A stretch of 32,777 nt of DNA, taken from contig CAMCNQ010000004.1 of the NCBI GenBank assembly GCA_945875955.1, positions 1-32,777 of the forward strand, written 5' to 3'. Every line of letters starts with the position of its first letter. Positions within the stretch are counted from its first letter, which is position 1. Below, piece by piece: positions 1 through 9,805 of the stretch. Position numbers and translations under genes: made by a program. Source of the DNA: Limnohabitans sp. Rim8. Its GTDB lineage: Bacteria; Pseudomonadota; Gammaproteobacteria; Burkholderiales; Burkholderiaceae_C. The notes under the pieces are model-generated. The model did no database searches. It was not told the DNA's origin and saw only the letters and a list, made by a program, of their open reading frames with translations.

Positions 1-481
1 ACTGCACACTGCGTGTTCGGCTGGCACTCAGGCCACCAAACAAATAGCCCTGTTGAGTGCGCTCGGCCATCTCACCAATCAGCTCGGTCAGCTCGGGCGT
101 GTTCGGGTCCGCATGCACCAAGGCCGTATCGGCCCAACCCGCAGGCAAGGGCGAGACACCCGAAAACACGCGGTATTGCTCGGGCGTCAGGTCGCACAGC
201 ATGAGCGCCATGGCGGGTTCGTCAAAGTACTCGGCGTTGTTCACGGCCACACCAATGCCCACCGTGCCCGCCCAATCGGGCACATTGGGCAAGGCCTGGC
301 GCAGGTGGTCCAGCAAGGCCTGTGCTTCCGATGCGTAGTGGTCGGTGATGTAGAGCAGCCCCAAGCGAGGCTGGCTGGCGTAGTCGGGCAGGCGCATTTG
401 GGCCTGCAACTGGGCGATCACCAAGCCTGCAGCCATGCGCCACTGGGGATGGGTGGCGTGACCGTAGGGAAAAAGTTTCAT
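1..481 (-). CDS. FIST-domain-like signal transduction protein, N-terminal part (runs off the left window edge)
   Basis: Reverse-strand translation from CAT at 479-481: MKLFPYGHATHPQWRMAAGLVIAQLQAQ...LGLLYITDHYASEAQALLDHLRQ...GTVGIGVAVNNAEYFDEPAMALML, resembling FIST N domains; open to position 1. Confidence 0.6.
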   Translation of the reverse strand, partial: MKLFPYGHATHPQWRMAAGLVIAQLQAQMRLPDYASQPRLGLLYITDHYASEAQALLDHLRQALPNVPDWAGTVGIGVAVNNAEYFDEPAMALMLCDLTPEQYRVFSGVSPLPAGWADTALVHADPNTPELTELIGEMAERTQQGYLFGGLSASRTRSVQ

Positions 482-1245
482 GGTGTTTTGCGCTTTGAGA
501 CGGCTTTGCGGGGGACGGATTTGGCTGCCGGTTTGGTTTTGGCTGAAGTGGCTTTCTGGGCCATGGCTTTCTTGACCGTGGCCTTTTTGGCGGCCGCTGC
601 CTTTTTGGCTACGGGGGTTTTTCTGCCGGCTGGCGTGCTGGCAGCCTTGGCGGTGACGCCCGCCTTCAGGGCCTCAGCGGCCACGTCTTTGACGGCGGCA
701 GCGGCGATGTTTTGAAACTGCTGGGTCAATGCGCCCCACCACTGCAGTGGGTCCACAGCGGGCTTGGCCGAAGATGCACCAGAAGATGGGGGTTCTGCTT
801 GAACGGATTCTGGGGGTGCGGGTTCCGGCTCTGCTGCGGCCCTAGGCACAAAGGCTTGTGGCGCAGCAGCTTGTGGCTCAGGCGAAGGAGCGGTTGAAGG
901 AGCAGGTGGTGGAGCAGGTGCCTTGACCGTGAAGGCCTTGGCCAAATCGGCCATGTTCACATTCATGCTTTGCAAAGTGGTCAAGGTCATTTTTTGCACC
1001 TCCATGGCCTGGATGGTGGCTTTGAGGGCCGTGGTGTTTTGCTCCAGCCAAAACAACACCGACTTGAGCTCTTGGATGCGCTTGTCGATGTCTTCGATGC
1101 TCAGCGTGGGCGCGACCCAGCTGGCCATGCCGGGCATGCCCGCTGCTGCCGTGGGCTGGGCTTGCGATGCGGTTTTGGACAGGTTTTGCAAAAAATCAAA
1201 GCCCGGCACAAATTGGCCAAAGCCGAAGGCAGAAGGTTCGCTCAT
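478..1245 (-). CDS. phaM: PhaM-like polyhydroxyalkanoate granule regulatory protein with Lys/Ala-rich C-terminal tail
   Basis: ORF 478..1272; likely start MSEPSAFGFGQFVPGFDFLQNL at 1245. N-terminal PhaM-type motif (IEDIDKRIQELKSVLFWLEQNTTALKATIQAMEVQKMTL) and histone-H1-like AAKKATVKKA tail. Confidence 0.75.
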   Translation of the reverse strand: MSEPSAFGFGQFVPGFDFLQNLSKTASQAQPTAAAGMPGMASWVAPTLSIEDIDKRIQELKSVLFWLEQNTTALKATIQAMEVQKMTLTTLQSMNVNMADLAKAFTVKAPAPPPAPSTAPSPEPQAAAPQAFVPRAAAEPEPAPPESVQAEPPSSGASSAKPAVDPLQWWGALTQQFQNIAAAAVKDVAAEALKAGVTAKAASTPAGRKTPVAKKAAAAKKATVKKAMAQKATSAKTKPAAKSVPRKAVSKRKTP

Positions 1246-1291
1246 GGCATTTCCTTGGAAAGTGGTGCTCAAAGCTTACCTGAAGCGCCTT

Positions 1292-2386
1292 TCAACCCTC
1301 GACAAACACCCTCGCCTTGCGTGGCGTCAGCACCAAGGTCTCGCCTTCTTTGAAGTCTTGTTGGCGGTATTGCGATGCCGACAACTGCGCTTCGATGACC
1401 GCGTCTTTGCCAAACATGCCAGCCTCCACTGGATCGAGTTCCAAACGGGCCACGGGCCCCACCAAAATGGCGCGGGTCAGTTTGGCCACAATGCCGGTGT
1501 GCGTCGCGCCCGGCGTGTAACGCGTCACGTCCAGATCGTGCGGACGCACATAGGCAAAAGCCTTGGCGTCTTGCACCTGACCGTGCTCTGGGCTGTCCAG
1601 CCGGATGGCATGCTGGTCTACACCGATCAGCATTTCGCCTTCGTGGGCACGGCCGTGAAACAGGTTCACATCGCCCAAAAAGCCATACACAAAGGGGCTG
1701 GCGGGGTGGTCCCAAACGTCTTGGGGTGAGCCGATTTGTTCGATGTTGCCCTTGTTCATCAGCACCACCCGGTCGGCCACTTCCAGCGCTTCTTCTTGGT
1801 CGTGCGTGACGAAAATGCTGGTCACATGCAGCTCGTCGTGCAGGCGGCGCAACCAGCGGCGCAGTTCTTTGCGCACCTTGGCGTCCAGCGCCCCAAAGGG
1901 CTCGTCCAGCAGCAGCACTTTGGGCTCCACAGCCAGCGCGCGGGCCAAGGCGATGCGCTGGCGCTGCCCGCCCGACAGCTGCGAGGGGTAGCGGTCGGCC
2001 AGCCAATCGAGCTGCACCAAGCTCAACAGCTCGTGCACCTTGCGCTTGATTTCGGACTCGCTGGGGCGCTCTTTGCGGGGTTTGACGCGCAGGCCAAAGG
2101 CCACGTTTTCAAACACCGTCATGTGGCGAAACAGCGCATAGTGCTGGAACACAAAACCCACTTGGCGCTCGCGCACATGCACATGCGTGGTGTCTGCACC
2201 GCTGAAGGCGATGGTGCCGCTGTCGGCCGTCTCCAGGCCGGCAATGATGCGCAGCAGCGTGGTCTTGCCGCAGCCTGAGGGGCCCAGCAGCGCGACCAGT
2301 TCACCCGACTCGATGTCAAGGCTGACCTTGTCCAGCGCGGTGAAGTCGCCGAACTGTTTTTGGACGTTGCGGATTTCGATGCTCAT
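1292..2386 (-). CDS. cysA: Sulfate/thiosulfate ABC transporter ATP-binding protein
   Basis: Walker [25 protein letters not shown] signature, [11 protein letters not shown]; operon with cysW/cysT/sbp. Confidence 0.95.
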   Translation of the reverse strand: MSIEIRNVQKQFGDFTALDKVSLDIESGELVALLGPSGCGKTTLLRIIAGLETADSGTIAFSGADTTHVHVRERQVGFVFQHYALFRHMTVFENVAFGLRVKPRKERPSESEIKRKVHELLSLVQLDWLADRYPSQLSGGQRQRIALARALAVEPKVLLLDEPFGALDAKVRKELRRWLRRLHDELHVTSIFVTHDQEEALEVADRVVLMNKGNIEQIGSPQDVWDHPASPFVYGFLGDVNLFHGRAHEGEMLIGVDQHAIRLDSPEHGQVQDAKAFAYVRPHDLDVTRYTPGATHTGIVAKLTRAILVGPVARLELDPVEAGMFGKDAVIEAQLSASQYRQQDFKEGETLVLTPRKARVFVEG

Positions 2387-3282
2387 GGTGTCTCTTGCGG
2401 GTGAGGTCGCTCAGGTGGTGTGTTGGCCGATGCTTTCATGTCTTGTTCGTGGCGCCATTCAATGACCGACTTGATGGCCAAGGTGACCAGCGCCAGCAAG
2501 GCCAAGAGCGAGGCCACGGCAAACGCCGCGACCGACTGGTATTCGTTGTAAAGGATCTCGACATGCAGCGGCATGGTGTTGGTCTGGCCCCGGATGTGGC
2601 CGGACACCACCGACACCGCACCAAACTCGCCCATGGCCCGCGCATTGCACAAGATGACGCCATAGAGCAAGCCCCACTTGATGTTGGGCAGCGTGACGCG
2701 CCAAAAAGTTTGCCAGCCGGTGGCGCCCAGCACGATGGCGGCTTGCTCTTCGTCGCTGCCTTGCGCTTGCATGAGGGGAATCAGCTCTCGCGCGATGAAT
2801 GGAAAGGTCACAAACACCGTGGCCAGCACGATGCCCGGCACAGCGAAGATGATTTGGATGTCGTTCGCTTGCAGCCAAGGGCCAAACCAACCCTGGGCAC
2901 CAAACATCAGCACATAAACCAGGCCCGCCACCACGGGAGAGACCGAAAACGGCAAGTCCACCAAGGTGGTCAGCACCGATTTGCCTTTGAACTCGTATTT
3001 GGCAATGGCCCATGCCGCCGACACACCGAAGACCAGGTTCAAAGGCACGGCAATGGCGGCGGTGATCAGCGTCAGGCGAATCGCCGACCAGGCATCGGGC
3101 TCCTCGAGGGCTTCAAGGTAAGCATCCAGGCCTTTGCGCAAGGCCTCGGTGAACACCGCGGCCAAGGGCAAGACCAAAAACAAAAACATGAAGGTCAAAG
3201 CCAGTCCGATCAGGCCAAAGCGGATCCAGCGCGCCTCGGTGGTGCCCGCCTGGACTTTTTTGGAAGACATGGCGGCGCTCAT
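2383..3282 (-). CDS. cysW: Sulfate ABC transporter permease CysW
   Basis: Multi-TM permease with [31 protein letters not shown] motif; overlaps cysA and cysT starts. Confidence 0.93.
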   Translation of the reverse strand: MSAAMSSKKVQAGTTEARWIRFGLIGLALTFMFLFLVLPLAAVFTEALRKGLDAYLEALEEPDAWSAIRLTLITAAIAVPLNLVFGVSAAWAIAKYEFKGKSVLTTLVDLPFSVSPVVAGLVYVLMFGAQGWFGPWLQANDIQIIFAVPGIVLATVFVTFPFIARELIPLMQAQGSDEEQAAIVLGATGWQTFWRVTLPNIKWGLLYGVILCNARAMGEFGAVSVVSGHIRGQTNTMPLHVEILYNEYQSVAAFAVASLLALLALVTLAIKSVIEWRHEQDMKASANTPPERPHPQETP

Positions 3283-4142
3283 GACGAGGCTCCTGAACGG
3301 CGGCGTTGCCAGGTTTGCAAGGCGTTGATGACCAACAACAACACAAAAGAAACCACCAGCATCACCAAGGCCACGGCGGTGGCCCCGGCATAGTCGTATT
3401 GCTCAAGTTTGCCAATGATGATGAGGGGCGTGATCTCCGACACCATGGGCATGTTGCCGGCGATGAAAATGACCGATCCGTATTCGCCTATGGCCCGGGC
3501 AAAGGCCATGGCAAAGCCGGTCAAGAGGGCCGGCGCAATGGATGGAAAAATCACCCTGCAAAACGTCTGCCAACGGGTGGCGCCCAAACACGTGGCGGCT
3601 TCTTCCAGTTCTTTTTCGGCGTCTTCCAGCACCGGTTGCACCGTGCGCACCACAAAGGGCAGACCAATGAAGATCAACGCAATCACCACACCATTGCGGT
3701 TAAAAGCCAACTCAATGCCCAGGGGCTCCAGGTATTGACCCACCCAGCCATTGCCCGCCAACAGCGCGGTGAGTGAAATGCCCGCCACCGCCGTGGGCAA
3801 GGCAAACGGCAAATCGACCAAGGCATCGACGATTTTTTTGCCAAAAAAGTCATAGCGCACCAACACCCACGCGACCAACAGCCCAAAAACCACATTCACC
3901 AGAGCGGCGATCAGGGATGCGCCAAAGGTCAGACGGTAAGACGCCATGACCCGTGGTCCCGTGACGGCTGCGACAAACTGGTCCCAGGTCAAGGTGAAGG
4001 TCTTGAAAACCAAGGCCGACAGGGGAATCAGCACGATGAGACTCAAGTAAAAAATGGTGAAGCCCAGGGTCAAATTGAACCCGGGCAACACTTTGGCTGG
4101 TGCCCGCCGTTTGGCGGGCGCCGCAATGGGCATGGCGGTCAT
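3279..4142 (-). CDS. cysT: Sulfate ABC transporter permease CysT (CysU)
   Basis: Permease motif [43 protein letters not shown]. Confidence 0.93.
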   Translation of the reverse strand: MTAMPIAAPAKRRAPAKVLPGFNLTLGFTIFYLSLIVLIPLSALVFKTFTLTWDQFVAAVTGPRVMASYRLTFGASLIAALVNVVFGLLVAWVLVRYDFFGKKIVDALVDLPFALPTAVAGISLTALLAGNGWVGQYLEPLGIELAFNRNGVVIALIFIGLPFVVRTVQPVLEDAEKELEEAATCLGATRWQTFCRVIFPSIAPALLTGFAMAFARAIGEYGSVIFIAGNMPMVSEITPLIIIGKLEQYDYAGATAVALVMLVVSFVLLLVINALQTWQRRRSGASS

Positions 4143-4151
4143 GGGGGAAAC

Positions 4152-5144
4152 TTATTTGACGGTGTAAATCTTGTCGAACAGACCGCCGTCATTGAAATGC
4201 ACTTTTTGGGCATCGGCGAAAGAACCAAACACCTCGTTCACGGTGAACAGTTGCAAGGGCTTGAAGGTCTTGCTGTGTTTCTTGAGCACCGTTTGCGAAC
4301 GGGGGCGCAGCGCATGCTTGGCCGCGATTTCTTGGGCTTCTTCGGAATAGAGGTAGTCCAAGTAAGCCTTGGCCAACTCGCCTGTGCCTTTTTTAGCCAC
4401 GGTGCGCTCGACCACCGCCACCGGGTTTTCGGCCACGATGCTGATGGACGGGTGCACGGCATCGACCTTGCCCGCACCAAACTCGTTGTCCACCGACACC
4501 ACTTCGGACTCAAACGTCACCAGCACATCGCCGATGTTGCGTTGCAAGAAGATGGTGGTCGCATCGCGCCCGCCCTTGGCCAACACCGGCACGTTTTTGT
4601 AGAGCTTGCTGACAAACTCGGCGGCATCGGCGTCCGAGCCGCCCTTCTTCTTCACATAACCCCAAGCGGCCAAATAGGCCATGCGGCCATTGCCACCGGT
4701 TTTGGGGTTGACCACGATCACCTTGATGCCGGGCTTGATCAAATCATCCCAGTCCTTGATGCCTTTGGGGTTGCCATTGCGCGTGAGGAACAGCATGGTC
4801 GAGGTGGTGGGCGAGGCACTGTGTGGAAAGCGCTTGTTCCAGTCTTTGGCCACCACGCCGGTGCTGGCCAAAAAGTCCACGTCGGTGGTGGTGTTCATGG
4901 TCACCACATCGGCGTCCAAACCGTCGTTCACAGCCCGCGCCTGCGCGCTGGAGCCGCCGTGGGCTTGGTCGATCTTGACGTCCTTGCCCGTGGTTTTTTT
5001 GTAGTGCGCCACAAAAGCGGCGTTGTAGTCTTTGTAAAACTCGCGGGCCACGTCATAGGACGCGTTGAGCAAGGTTTGGGCGCTGGCCGACAGGCCCGAC
5101 AGGGCCAAAACCGTCGCCAAAGTGATGCGGGAGAGTTGTTTCAT
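4152..5144 (-). CDS. sbp: Periplasmic sulfate-binding protein (copy 1, in operon)
   Basis: Signal peptide, LLNASYDVAREFYKDYNAAF, HGGSSAQARAV, VNPKTGGNGRMAYLAAWGY motifs. Confidence 0.93.
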   Translation of the reverse strand: MKQLSRITLATVLALSGLSASAQTLLNASYDVAREFYKDYNAAFVAHYKKTTGKDVKIDQAHGGSSAQARAVNDGLDADVVTMNTTTDVDFLASTGVVAKDWNKRFPHSASPTTSTMLFLTRNGNPKGIKDWDDLIKPGIKVIVVNPKTGGNGRMAYLAAWGYVKKKGGSDADAAEFVSKLYKNVPVLAKGGRDATTIFLQRNIGDVLVTFESEVVSVDNEFGAGKVDAVHPSISIVAENPVAVVERTVAKKGTGELAKAYLDYLYSEEAQEIAAKHALRPRSQTVLKKHSKTFKPLQLFTVNEVFGSFADAQKVHFNDGGLFDKIYTVK

Positions 5145-5238
5145 GCGGTGTTCAATCGGTTGGGTATTCAGTCAAGAGCGCGATTGTGGAACCCTGCCCT
5201 TTATTCTCAAACGAATCATTTGTAGTTTGCTTATATGG

Positions 5239-5250
5239 ATATCGCGATAT
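5239..5250. promoter_or_regulatory. Perfect 12-bp palindrome ATATCGCGATAT upstream of the sbp-cysTWA operon
   Basis: Direct reading: tatatggATATCGCGATATagg, about 95 bp upstream of the sbp start at 5144, in an AT-rich stretch. Confidence 0.4.
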
Positions 5251-5369
5251 AGGCGCTCTTTTCCGTCATGGACGGCCATGAAAAAAGCCACTGGGTGCAC
5301 AGCACACAATGGCTTGATCTGATACAAGCAGCCGATCAGCCGTTGCACCGGCCATCGGCCCAAGGCCCA

Positions 5370-5657
5370 TCACTGAGCGTCAGTTTCGGCGCTCGCGTCG
5401 TCAAACCCTTCGTCTTCTTCGTCGATCGCCGCCATTTCAGCGTACTGGGTGCCCAGCAATTGGTTGCGGTAAGCCAAATAACCACGGCGGTGGGTTTCGT
5501 ACAGATTGCCCGCGTCGTAGGCTTCGGCGGCCAAACCGTGCTGCTTGGCGGCTTCCTGAAAGTGCTGCGCTGCCAAAGCGTGGCACTGCGCAATGCTGAC
5601 AAAATCATCGTCCAACAGATCGTCGAGTTCGGTTTCGTTTTGAATGTCGTTCGTCAT
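5370..5657 (-). CDS. Small acidic hypothetical protein (95 aa)
   Basis: ORF MTNDIQNETELDDLLDDDFVSIAQCHALAAQHFQEAAKQHGLAAEAYD...; plausible start, acidic tail. Confidence 0.65.
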   Translation of the reverse strand: MTNDIQNETELDDLLDDDFVSIAQCHALAAQHFQEAAKQHGLAAEAYDAGNLYETHRRGYLAYRNQLLGTQYAEMAAIDEEDEGFDDASAETDAQ

Positions 5658-5784
5658 GCGTTACCCCTTGAAAGCGTTGATTGGCAAATGCCGAAATCAA
5701 GCTTTAAACATGGACAAGTCATGACCATGACAAGCATGTGGCGATATGGCGGCAACGGCCAGCTTTCCTCCATGAACGCGCACG

Positions 5785-5943
5785 CCCATCACTTCTGGAT
5801 GTAAATCTGGTCAAAGCTGCCGCCATCGGCAAAGTGGGCTTTGTCGGCTTTTTCCCAGCCGCCAAATGCCTGCTCAGGCCTGCGCCACAGCGCGGGTGCC
5901 TTTCTTGTCCACGTTCTTGTCCACCACGGTCACGGCAGGCTTG
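5785..5943 (-). pseudogene. Truncated, internally deleted copy of the sbp2 3' end (sulfate-binding protein fragment)
   Basis: 5785-5875 matches 25293-25383 at 89/91 positions. 5876-5943 then matches 25509-25576 with roughly 8 mismatches, so 125 bp of the right copy is missing and the frame is broken. Confidence 0.9.
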
Positions 5944-5944
5944 G

Positions 5945-6394
5945 CTAAGCCAGCACGGCCATGGCGGCGGTCGCACGTGCCAGCACGCCACCACCCTGCG
6001 CGCGCCGGAGCTCTGCGGTGGCAAAAGCCAGGCGGCCTCCCAACTGGTCGATGCGTGCCACGGCGATAAGTTGGCCCGGCAGTACAGGCTTCTCGAAGTG
6101 GATGTTGAGCGAGACCGTCACCGCCACCTTGGGCAGCTCCAGCGCGCCGAGGACAGGGAACACCAGCGCGAGATCCAGCATCGTGCTCACCACGCCACCA
6201 TGGACGGCGCCGTTGCCCTGCATGTGGCGGTGTGTCGCCGTGAACCCCACCGTGAGGCTGCGCGCGACCGGGTCCCAGGTTTGCAGCACCATCGCCAGAT
6301 CGGCGGCCACAGGATTTGTGTCTATGGGCAGCGGCGCATCTGGCGCCTGCATGAACCGGCGCACCAGCAGCTGGTCGGGATTCTCGCCAGCCAT
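5945..6394 (-). CDS. PaaI-like hotdog-fold acyl-CoA thioesterase
   Basis: MAGENPDQLLVRRFMQ...HRHMQGNGAVHGGVVSTMLDLALVFPV...VTVSLNIHFEKPVLPGQLIAVARI; 2 nt from the upstream ligase gene. Confidence 0.82.
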   Translation of the reverse strand: MAGENPDQLLVRRFMQAPDAPLPIDTNPVAADLAMVLQTWDPVARSLTVGFTATHRHMQGNGAVHGGVVSTMLDLALVFPVLGALELPKVAVTVSLNIHFEKPVLPGQLIAVARIDQLGGRLAFATAELRRAQGGGVLARATAAMAVLA

Positions 6395-6396
6395 GG

Positions 6397-7962
6397 TCAG
6401 ATCTTGCGGTTGCGGCCTTCCCAGTAGGGTGCCCGCAGTTCGTTCTTGAGCACCTTGCCGGCGCCGGACAGCGGCAGCCGCTCGGGCCGCACGAGCACGC
6501 TGCGCGGCACCTTGTAGCCAGCGATCTTCTCGCGTGCCCAGGCCATCACCGCGTCCGGGGTGAGCGCCGCGCCATCGCGAGGCACCACGATGGCGTGCAC
6601 GCGCTCGCCCCACTTGTCGTCGGGAATGCCGATGACCGCCACCTCGGCCACCCCGGGCATCAGGGAGATCGCATTCTCCACCTCGGTGGAATAGATGTTC
6701 TCGCCGCCACTGATGATCATGTCCTTGAGCCGGTCGACGATGTAGACGTAGCCGTCCTCGTCCATCACGGCGGCGTCGCCGGTGTGGAACCAGCCGTTGC
6801 GCATCACTGCGGCGGTTTCGGCCGGCTTCTTCCAGTAGCCCTGCATCACCGTTGGGCCGCGCACCACGATCTCACCCGTGGTGCCGCGCGGCACCTCCTT
6901 GTCTTCGCTGTCCACCACCAGCACTTCCAGGTTGGGCATGGCCTGGCCGCAGGAGCGAAGGCGGTCACCGGCGATCGCGGGCTTGCGCATCGACATCGGA
7001 AGCATGGTGCCGATGGGCGACAGCTCGGTCATGCCCCAGCCGTGCAGGAACAGCATCTCGGGCCAGATCTCCACCGCGCGTTTCAGCGTGGCGTGCGGCA
7101 TCGGCGCGGAACCGAACATGAACTGGCGCAGGCTCGCGAGCGGCATGCTCTCGATGCCCGGCACCTCCAGCATCATCGCGATCATGGTGGGCACCAGGGT
7201 CACATTGGTCACCTTGTGTTCGGCGATCTGCTCCAGCACCTGCTGGGCATCGAACTTCGGGATGAAGGTGTGGGTGCCGGCCGCCATGGTGATGGCGAGC
7301 GTCGACATGCCATCGGTCAGGTGGCACATGGGCGCAGCGTGCAAAAAGATGCTGCTGGCGTCGTAGCCGATCATGTAGATGGCGTTGACGGCGTTCGACA
7401 CCAGGTTGCAGTGGGACAGCATCACGCCCTTGGGTCGGCCGGTGCTGCCGCCGGTGTAGAAGATGCCGGCGATGTCGTCGCCGCTGCGACCAGCGTCGGC
7501 CATCGGCTCGCTGCGCGCCACCAGATTGTCCCAGCCCACCATGCCGTCGAAAGGCACAGTGCCGTCGCCCAGGTACACCACGTGCTTCAGCGTGGGGCAG
7601 TGTTCGCGCAGGCCGGGCAGCAGCTCGATGAAGGCCTCGTCCAGGCACAGCACCAGCGCCTCGGAGTCGTTCAGCATGTACGCCAGGTCGGCGGCCGTCA
7701 AGCGCGTGTTCAGCGGCAGCATGATCGCGCCGGCCCAGGGCACCGCGTAGTAAGACTCGAAGTAACGGTCACTGTTCAATGCCAGGATGCCGATGCGGTC
7801 GCCTTCATTCACGCCCAGCTGACGCAGGCCTGCCGCCGCGCGGGCGACGCGTTCCACACTCTCGGCCCAGGTGCGGCGGCGTGTGCCGCAGAGCGTGGCT
7901 GCGCCGTTCGCGCACACCTGCGCCGCGCGCTTGAGGCTCTGGGTCAGGCTTTCTTTCATCAT
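6397..7962 (-). CDS. Acyl-CoA synthetase (AMP-forming, class I adenylate-forming ligase)
   Basis: MMKESLTQSLKRAAQ start; IFYTGGSTGRPKGVMLSH, GWGMTELSPIGT, GWFHTGDAAVMDEDGYVYIVDRLKDMIISGGENIYSTEVEN motifs. Confidence 0.93.
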   Translation of the reverse strand: MMKESLTQSLKRAAQVCANGAATLCGTRRRTWAESVERVARAAAGLRQLGVNEGDRIGILALNSDRYFESYYAVPWAGAIMLPLNTRLTAADLAYMLNDSEALVLCLDEAFIELLPGLREHCPTLKHVVYLGDGTVPFDGMVGWDNLVARSEPMADAGRSGDDIAGIFYTGGSTGRPKGVMLSHCNLVSNAVNAIYMIGYDASSIFLHAAPMCHLTDGMSTLAITMAAGTHTFIPKFDAQQVLEQIAEHKVTNVTLVPTMIAMMLEVPGIESMPLASLRQFMFGSAPMPHATLKRAVEIWPEMLFLHGWGMTELSPIGTMLPMSMRKPAIAGDRLRSCGQAMPNLEVLVVDSEDKEVPRGTTGEIVVRGPTVMQGYWKKPAETAAVMRNGWFHTGDAAVMDEDGYVYIVDRLKDMIISGGENIYSTEVENAISLMPGVAEVAVIGIPDDKWGERVHAIVVPRDGAALTPDAVMAWAREKIAGYKVPRSVLVRPERLPLSGAGKVLKNELRAPYWEGRNRKI

Positions 7963-7978
7963 GTCTCCAGTTCTAAGC

Positions 7979-8776
7979 TCAGCGGCCGTTGAATTGCGGT
8001 TTTCGCTTGGTGCGGAAGGCATCCACAGCCTCCATGAAGTCGTCGGTCTGCACCAGCGCAGCTTGGGCATCACGCTCGCGGTCGAGCTGGGCATCCAGCC
8101 CGTTCTCCAGCGCCGACCACATCACGCCAGGCAGCATGGCCAGCGCACGTGGCGCGCCTTGCGCGAGGCGCAGCGCGATGGCCTGTGACGTGGCGACGAG
8201 CGCGTCGTCGTCCACACATTGCCAGATCATGCCCCACTCGGCGGCCTGTTCCGCGGGGATGCGCTCGCCCAGCATGGCTAAGGCGATGGCGCGCGCTGGG
8301 CCGATGCGTCGCATCAGCTGCCAGCTGCCGCCCATGTCGGGCACCAGCCCCAGCTGCGCAGTGAAAGGCTGCTGGAAATAGGCACTGCGCCCGGCCACCA
8401 CAATGTCGGCCAGCAGCGCAAGCGAGGCGCCTCCGCCAACGGCAGCGCCGTTCACCGCACACACCTTGGGCTTGCCCAGCGCGGCAAGCGCGCGCGACAG
8501 GGCATGCACGCCCGTGTCGGTCGATGCCAAGAAGCGTTGCCCACGTTCAGCGGCGGGCAAGCCGACCCCCATCATCGGATCTCGCAGATCGGCACCGGCA
8601 CAAAAGCCACGGCCGCGGCCGGTGAGCAGCAACACGCGCGCCTCGGGCGCATGCTTTAAGCGTTCCAGCGTGGCCAGCAGTTGCTGGATCAAAGGCCCGT
8701 TCAAGGCATTCATCAATTCCGGCCGGTTAAGGGCCAAGGTGGCGACGCCGTTCGCGTCAATGTCGAGTTCGAGCAT
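7979..8776 (-). CDS. Enoyl-CoA hydratase/isomerase family protein
   Basis: NALNGPLIQQLLATLERLKHAPEARVLLLTGRGRGFCAGADLRD, GAAVGGGASLALLADIVVAGRSAYF crotonase motifs. Confidence 0.92.
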   Translation of the reverse strand: MLELDIDANGVATLALNRPELMNALNGPLIQQLLATLERLKHAPEARVLLLTGRGRGFCAGADLRDPMMGVGLPAAERGQRFLASTDTGVHALSRALAALGKPKVCAVNGAAVGGGASLALLADIVVAGRSAYFQQPFTAQLGLVPDMGGSWQLMRRIGPARAIALAMLGERIPAEQAAEWGMIWQCVDDDALVATSQAIALRLAQGAPRALAMLPGVMWSALENGLDAQLDRERDAQAALVQTDDFMEAVDAFRTKRKPQFNGR

Positions 8777-8785
8777 GGCCGCCGC

Positions 8786-9796
8786 TCAGATCTCGACGCA
8801 GACCTTGCCGAACTGCTGGCCGCTCTCGACGAAGCGCACGGCTTCGGCCAGGTTGGCCAGCGGCAGCACGCGGTCGATCACTGGCCGTATGCCGTTGGTG
8901 CCGCAGGCGGCAATCACCTGCTCCAGGTGCTGGCGGCTGCCCACAGCGATGCCGTGGATACGCAGGCTGCCCATGGAGACGATCGGCAAGTTCACCTCCG
9001 CCTTCGCGCCGCTCACCATGCCGATCAAAGTGATCATGCCGCCCAGGCGTGTGGCCCGGATCGACTGCTGTAGCGTGCCGGCGCCGGCCGTCTCCACCAC
9101 CAGGTCCACGCCCTGGCCGGCGGTGAGCTTGCGAGCGGTCTTGCCCCACTCGGCGTCTTCACGATAGTTGATGCCGTGCTGGGCGCCCAGGTTCAGCATC
9201 TTCTCCAGCTTCTGCGCCGTGGAAGAAATGGCGATCACGCGCGCACCCGCGGCGTGGGCGAACTGCAGCGCAAACAGGGCCACGCCGCCGGAGCCTTGCG
9301 TCAACACGATGTGCTCAGGCCCGATACCGGCATGGGCGCGCACCGCGTTCCAGGCTGTCACCGCCGCACAGGGCAGGGTGGCAGCCTCTACGAAGCTCAT
9401 GCTGGCGGGAATAGGCAGCAGTGCGTCTTCGGAAAAAACGCGCAGCTCGCAGGCCACGCCGTCGTTCATGCCACCCAAGTCCTGCTGCAGGAACCGCTCA
9501 TCTGGCGGGCCGGAGAGCCATCCCGGAAAGAAGGTGTTGACCACCCAGTCCCCGGACTTGAAGCGCCGCACGCCTGTGCCTACGTCCACCACTTCGCCTG
9601 CGCCGTCCGACAGCGGGATCAGCCCGTTGGTCTTCTGCCGCGATCCGTAGCCGCCGCGCAGCGCCAGCACGTCGCGGAAGTTCAAGGAGGCAGCGCGCAG
9701 CCGCACCAGCACCTGGCCAGGGCCGGGTTGCGGATCGGGCAGGTCTTTCAATTGCAGGTTCTCGGTGCCCAGCGACTCCATCACCATGGCTTTCAT
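8786..9796 (-). CDS. NAD(P)-dependent medium-chain dehydrogenase/reductase (quinone-oxidoreductase/alcohol dehydrogenase-like)
   Basis: MKAMVMESLGTENLQLKDLPDPQPGPGQVLVRLRAASLNFRDVLALRGGY; ALFALQFAHAAGARVIAISSTAQKLEK. Confidence 0.9.
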   Translation of the reverse strand: MKAMVMESLGTENLQLKDLPDPQPGPGQVLVRLRAASLNFRDVLALRGGYGSRQKTNGLIPLSDGAGEVVDVGTGVRRFKSGDWVVNTFFPGWLSGPPDERFLQQDLGGMNDGVACELRVFSEDALLPIPASMSFVEAATLPCAAVTAWNAVRAHAGIGPEHIVLTQGSGGVALFALQFAHAAGARVIAISSTAQKLEKMLNLGAQHGINYREDAEWGKTARKLTAGQGVDLVVETAGAGTLQQSIRATRLGGMITLIGMVSGAKAEVNLPIVSMGSLRIHGIAVGSRQHLEQVIAACGTNGIRPVIDRVLPLANLAEAVRFVESGQQFGKVCVEI

Positions 9797-9805
9797 GGAT
9801 TCTCC

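Noticed and set aside
53-715. Long plus-strand ORF (220 aa) antisense to the FIST/PhaM region
   Set aside because: Composition (low-complexity AFLA/AAAF) mirrors the antisense of the Lys/Ala-rich PhaM tail; high-GC shadow ORF.
6595-7992. 465-aa plus-strand ORF
   Set aside because: Antisense shadow of the acyl-CoA synthetase; low-complexity His/Val/Gly composition.
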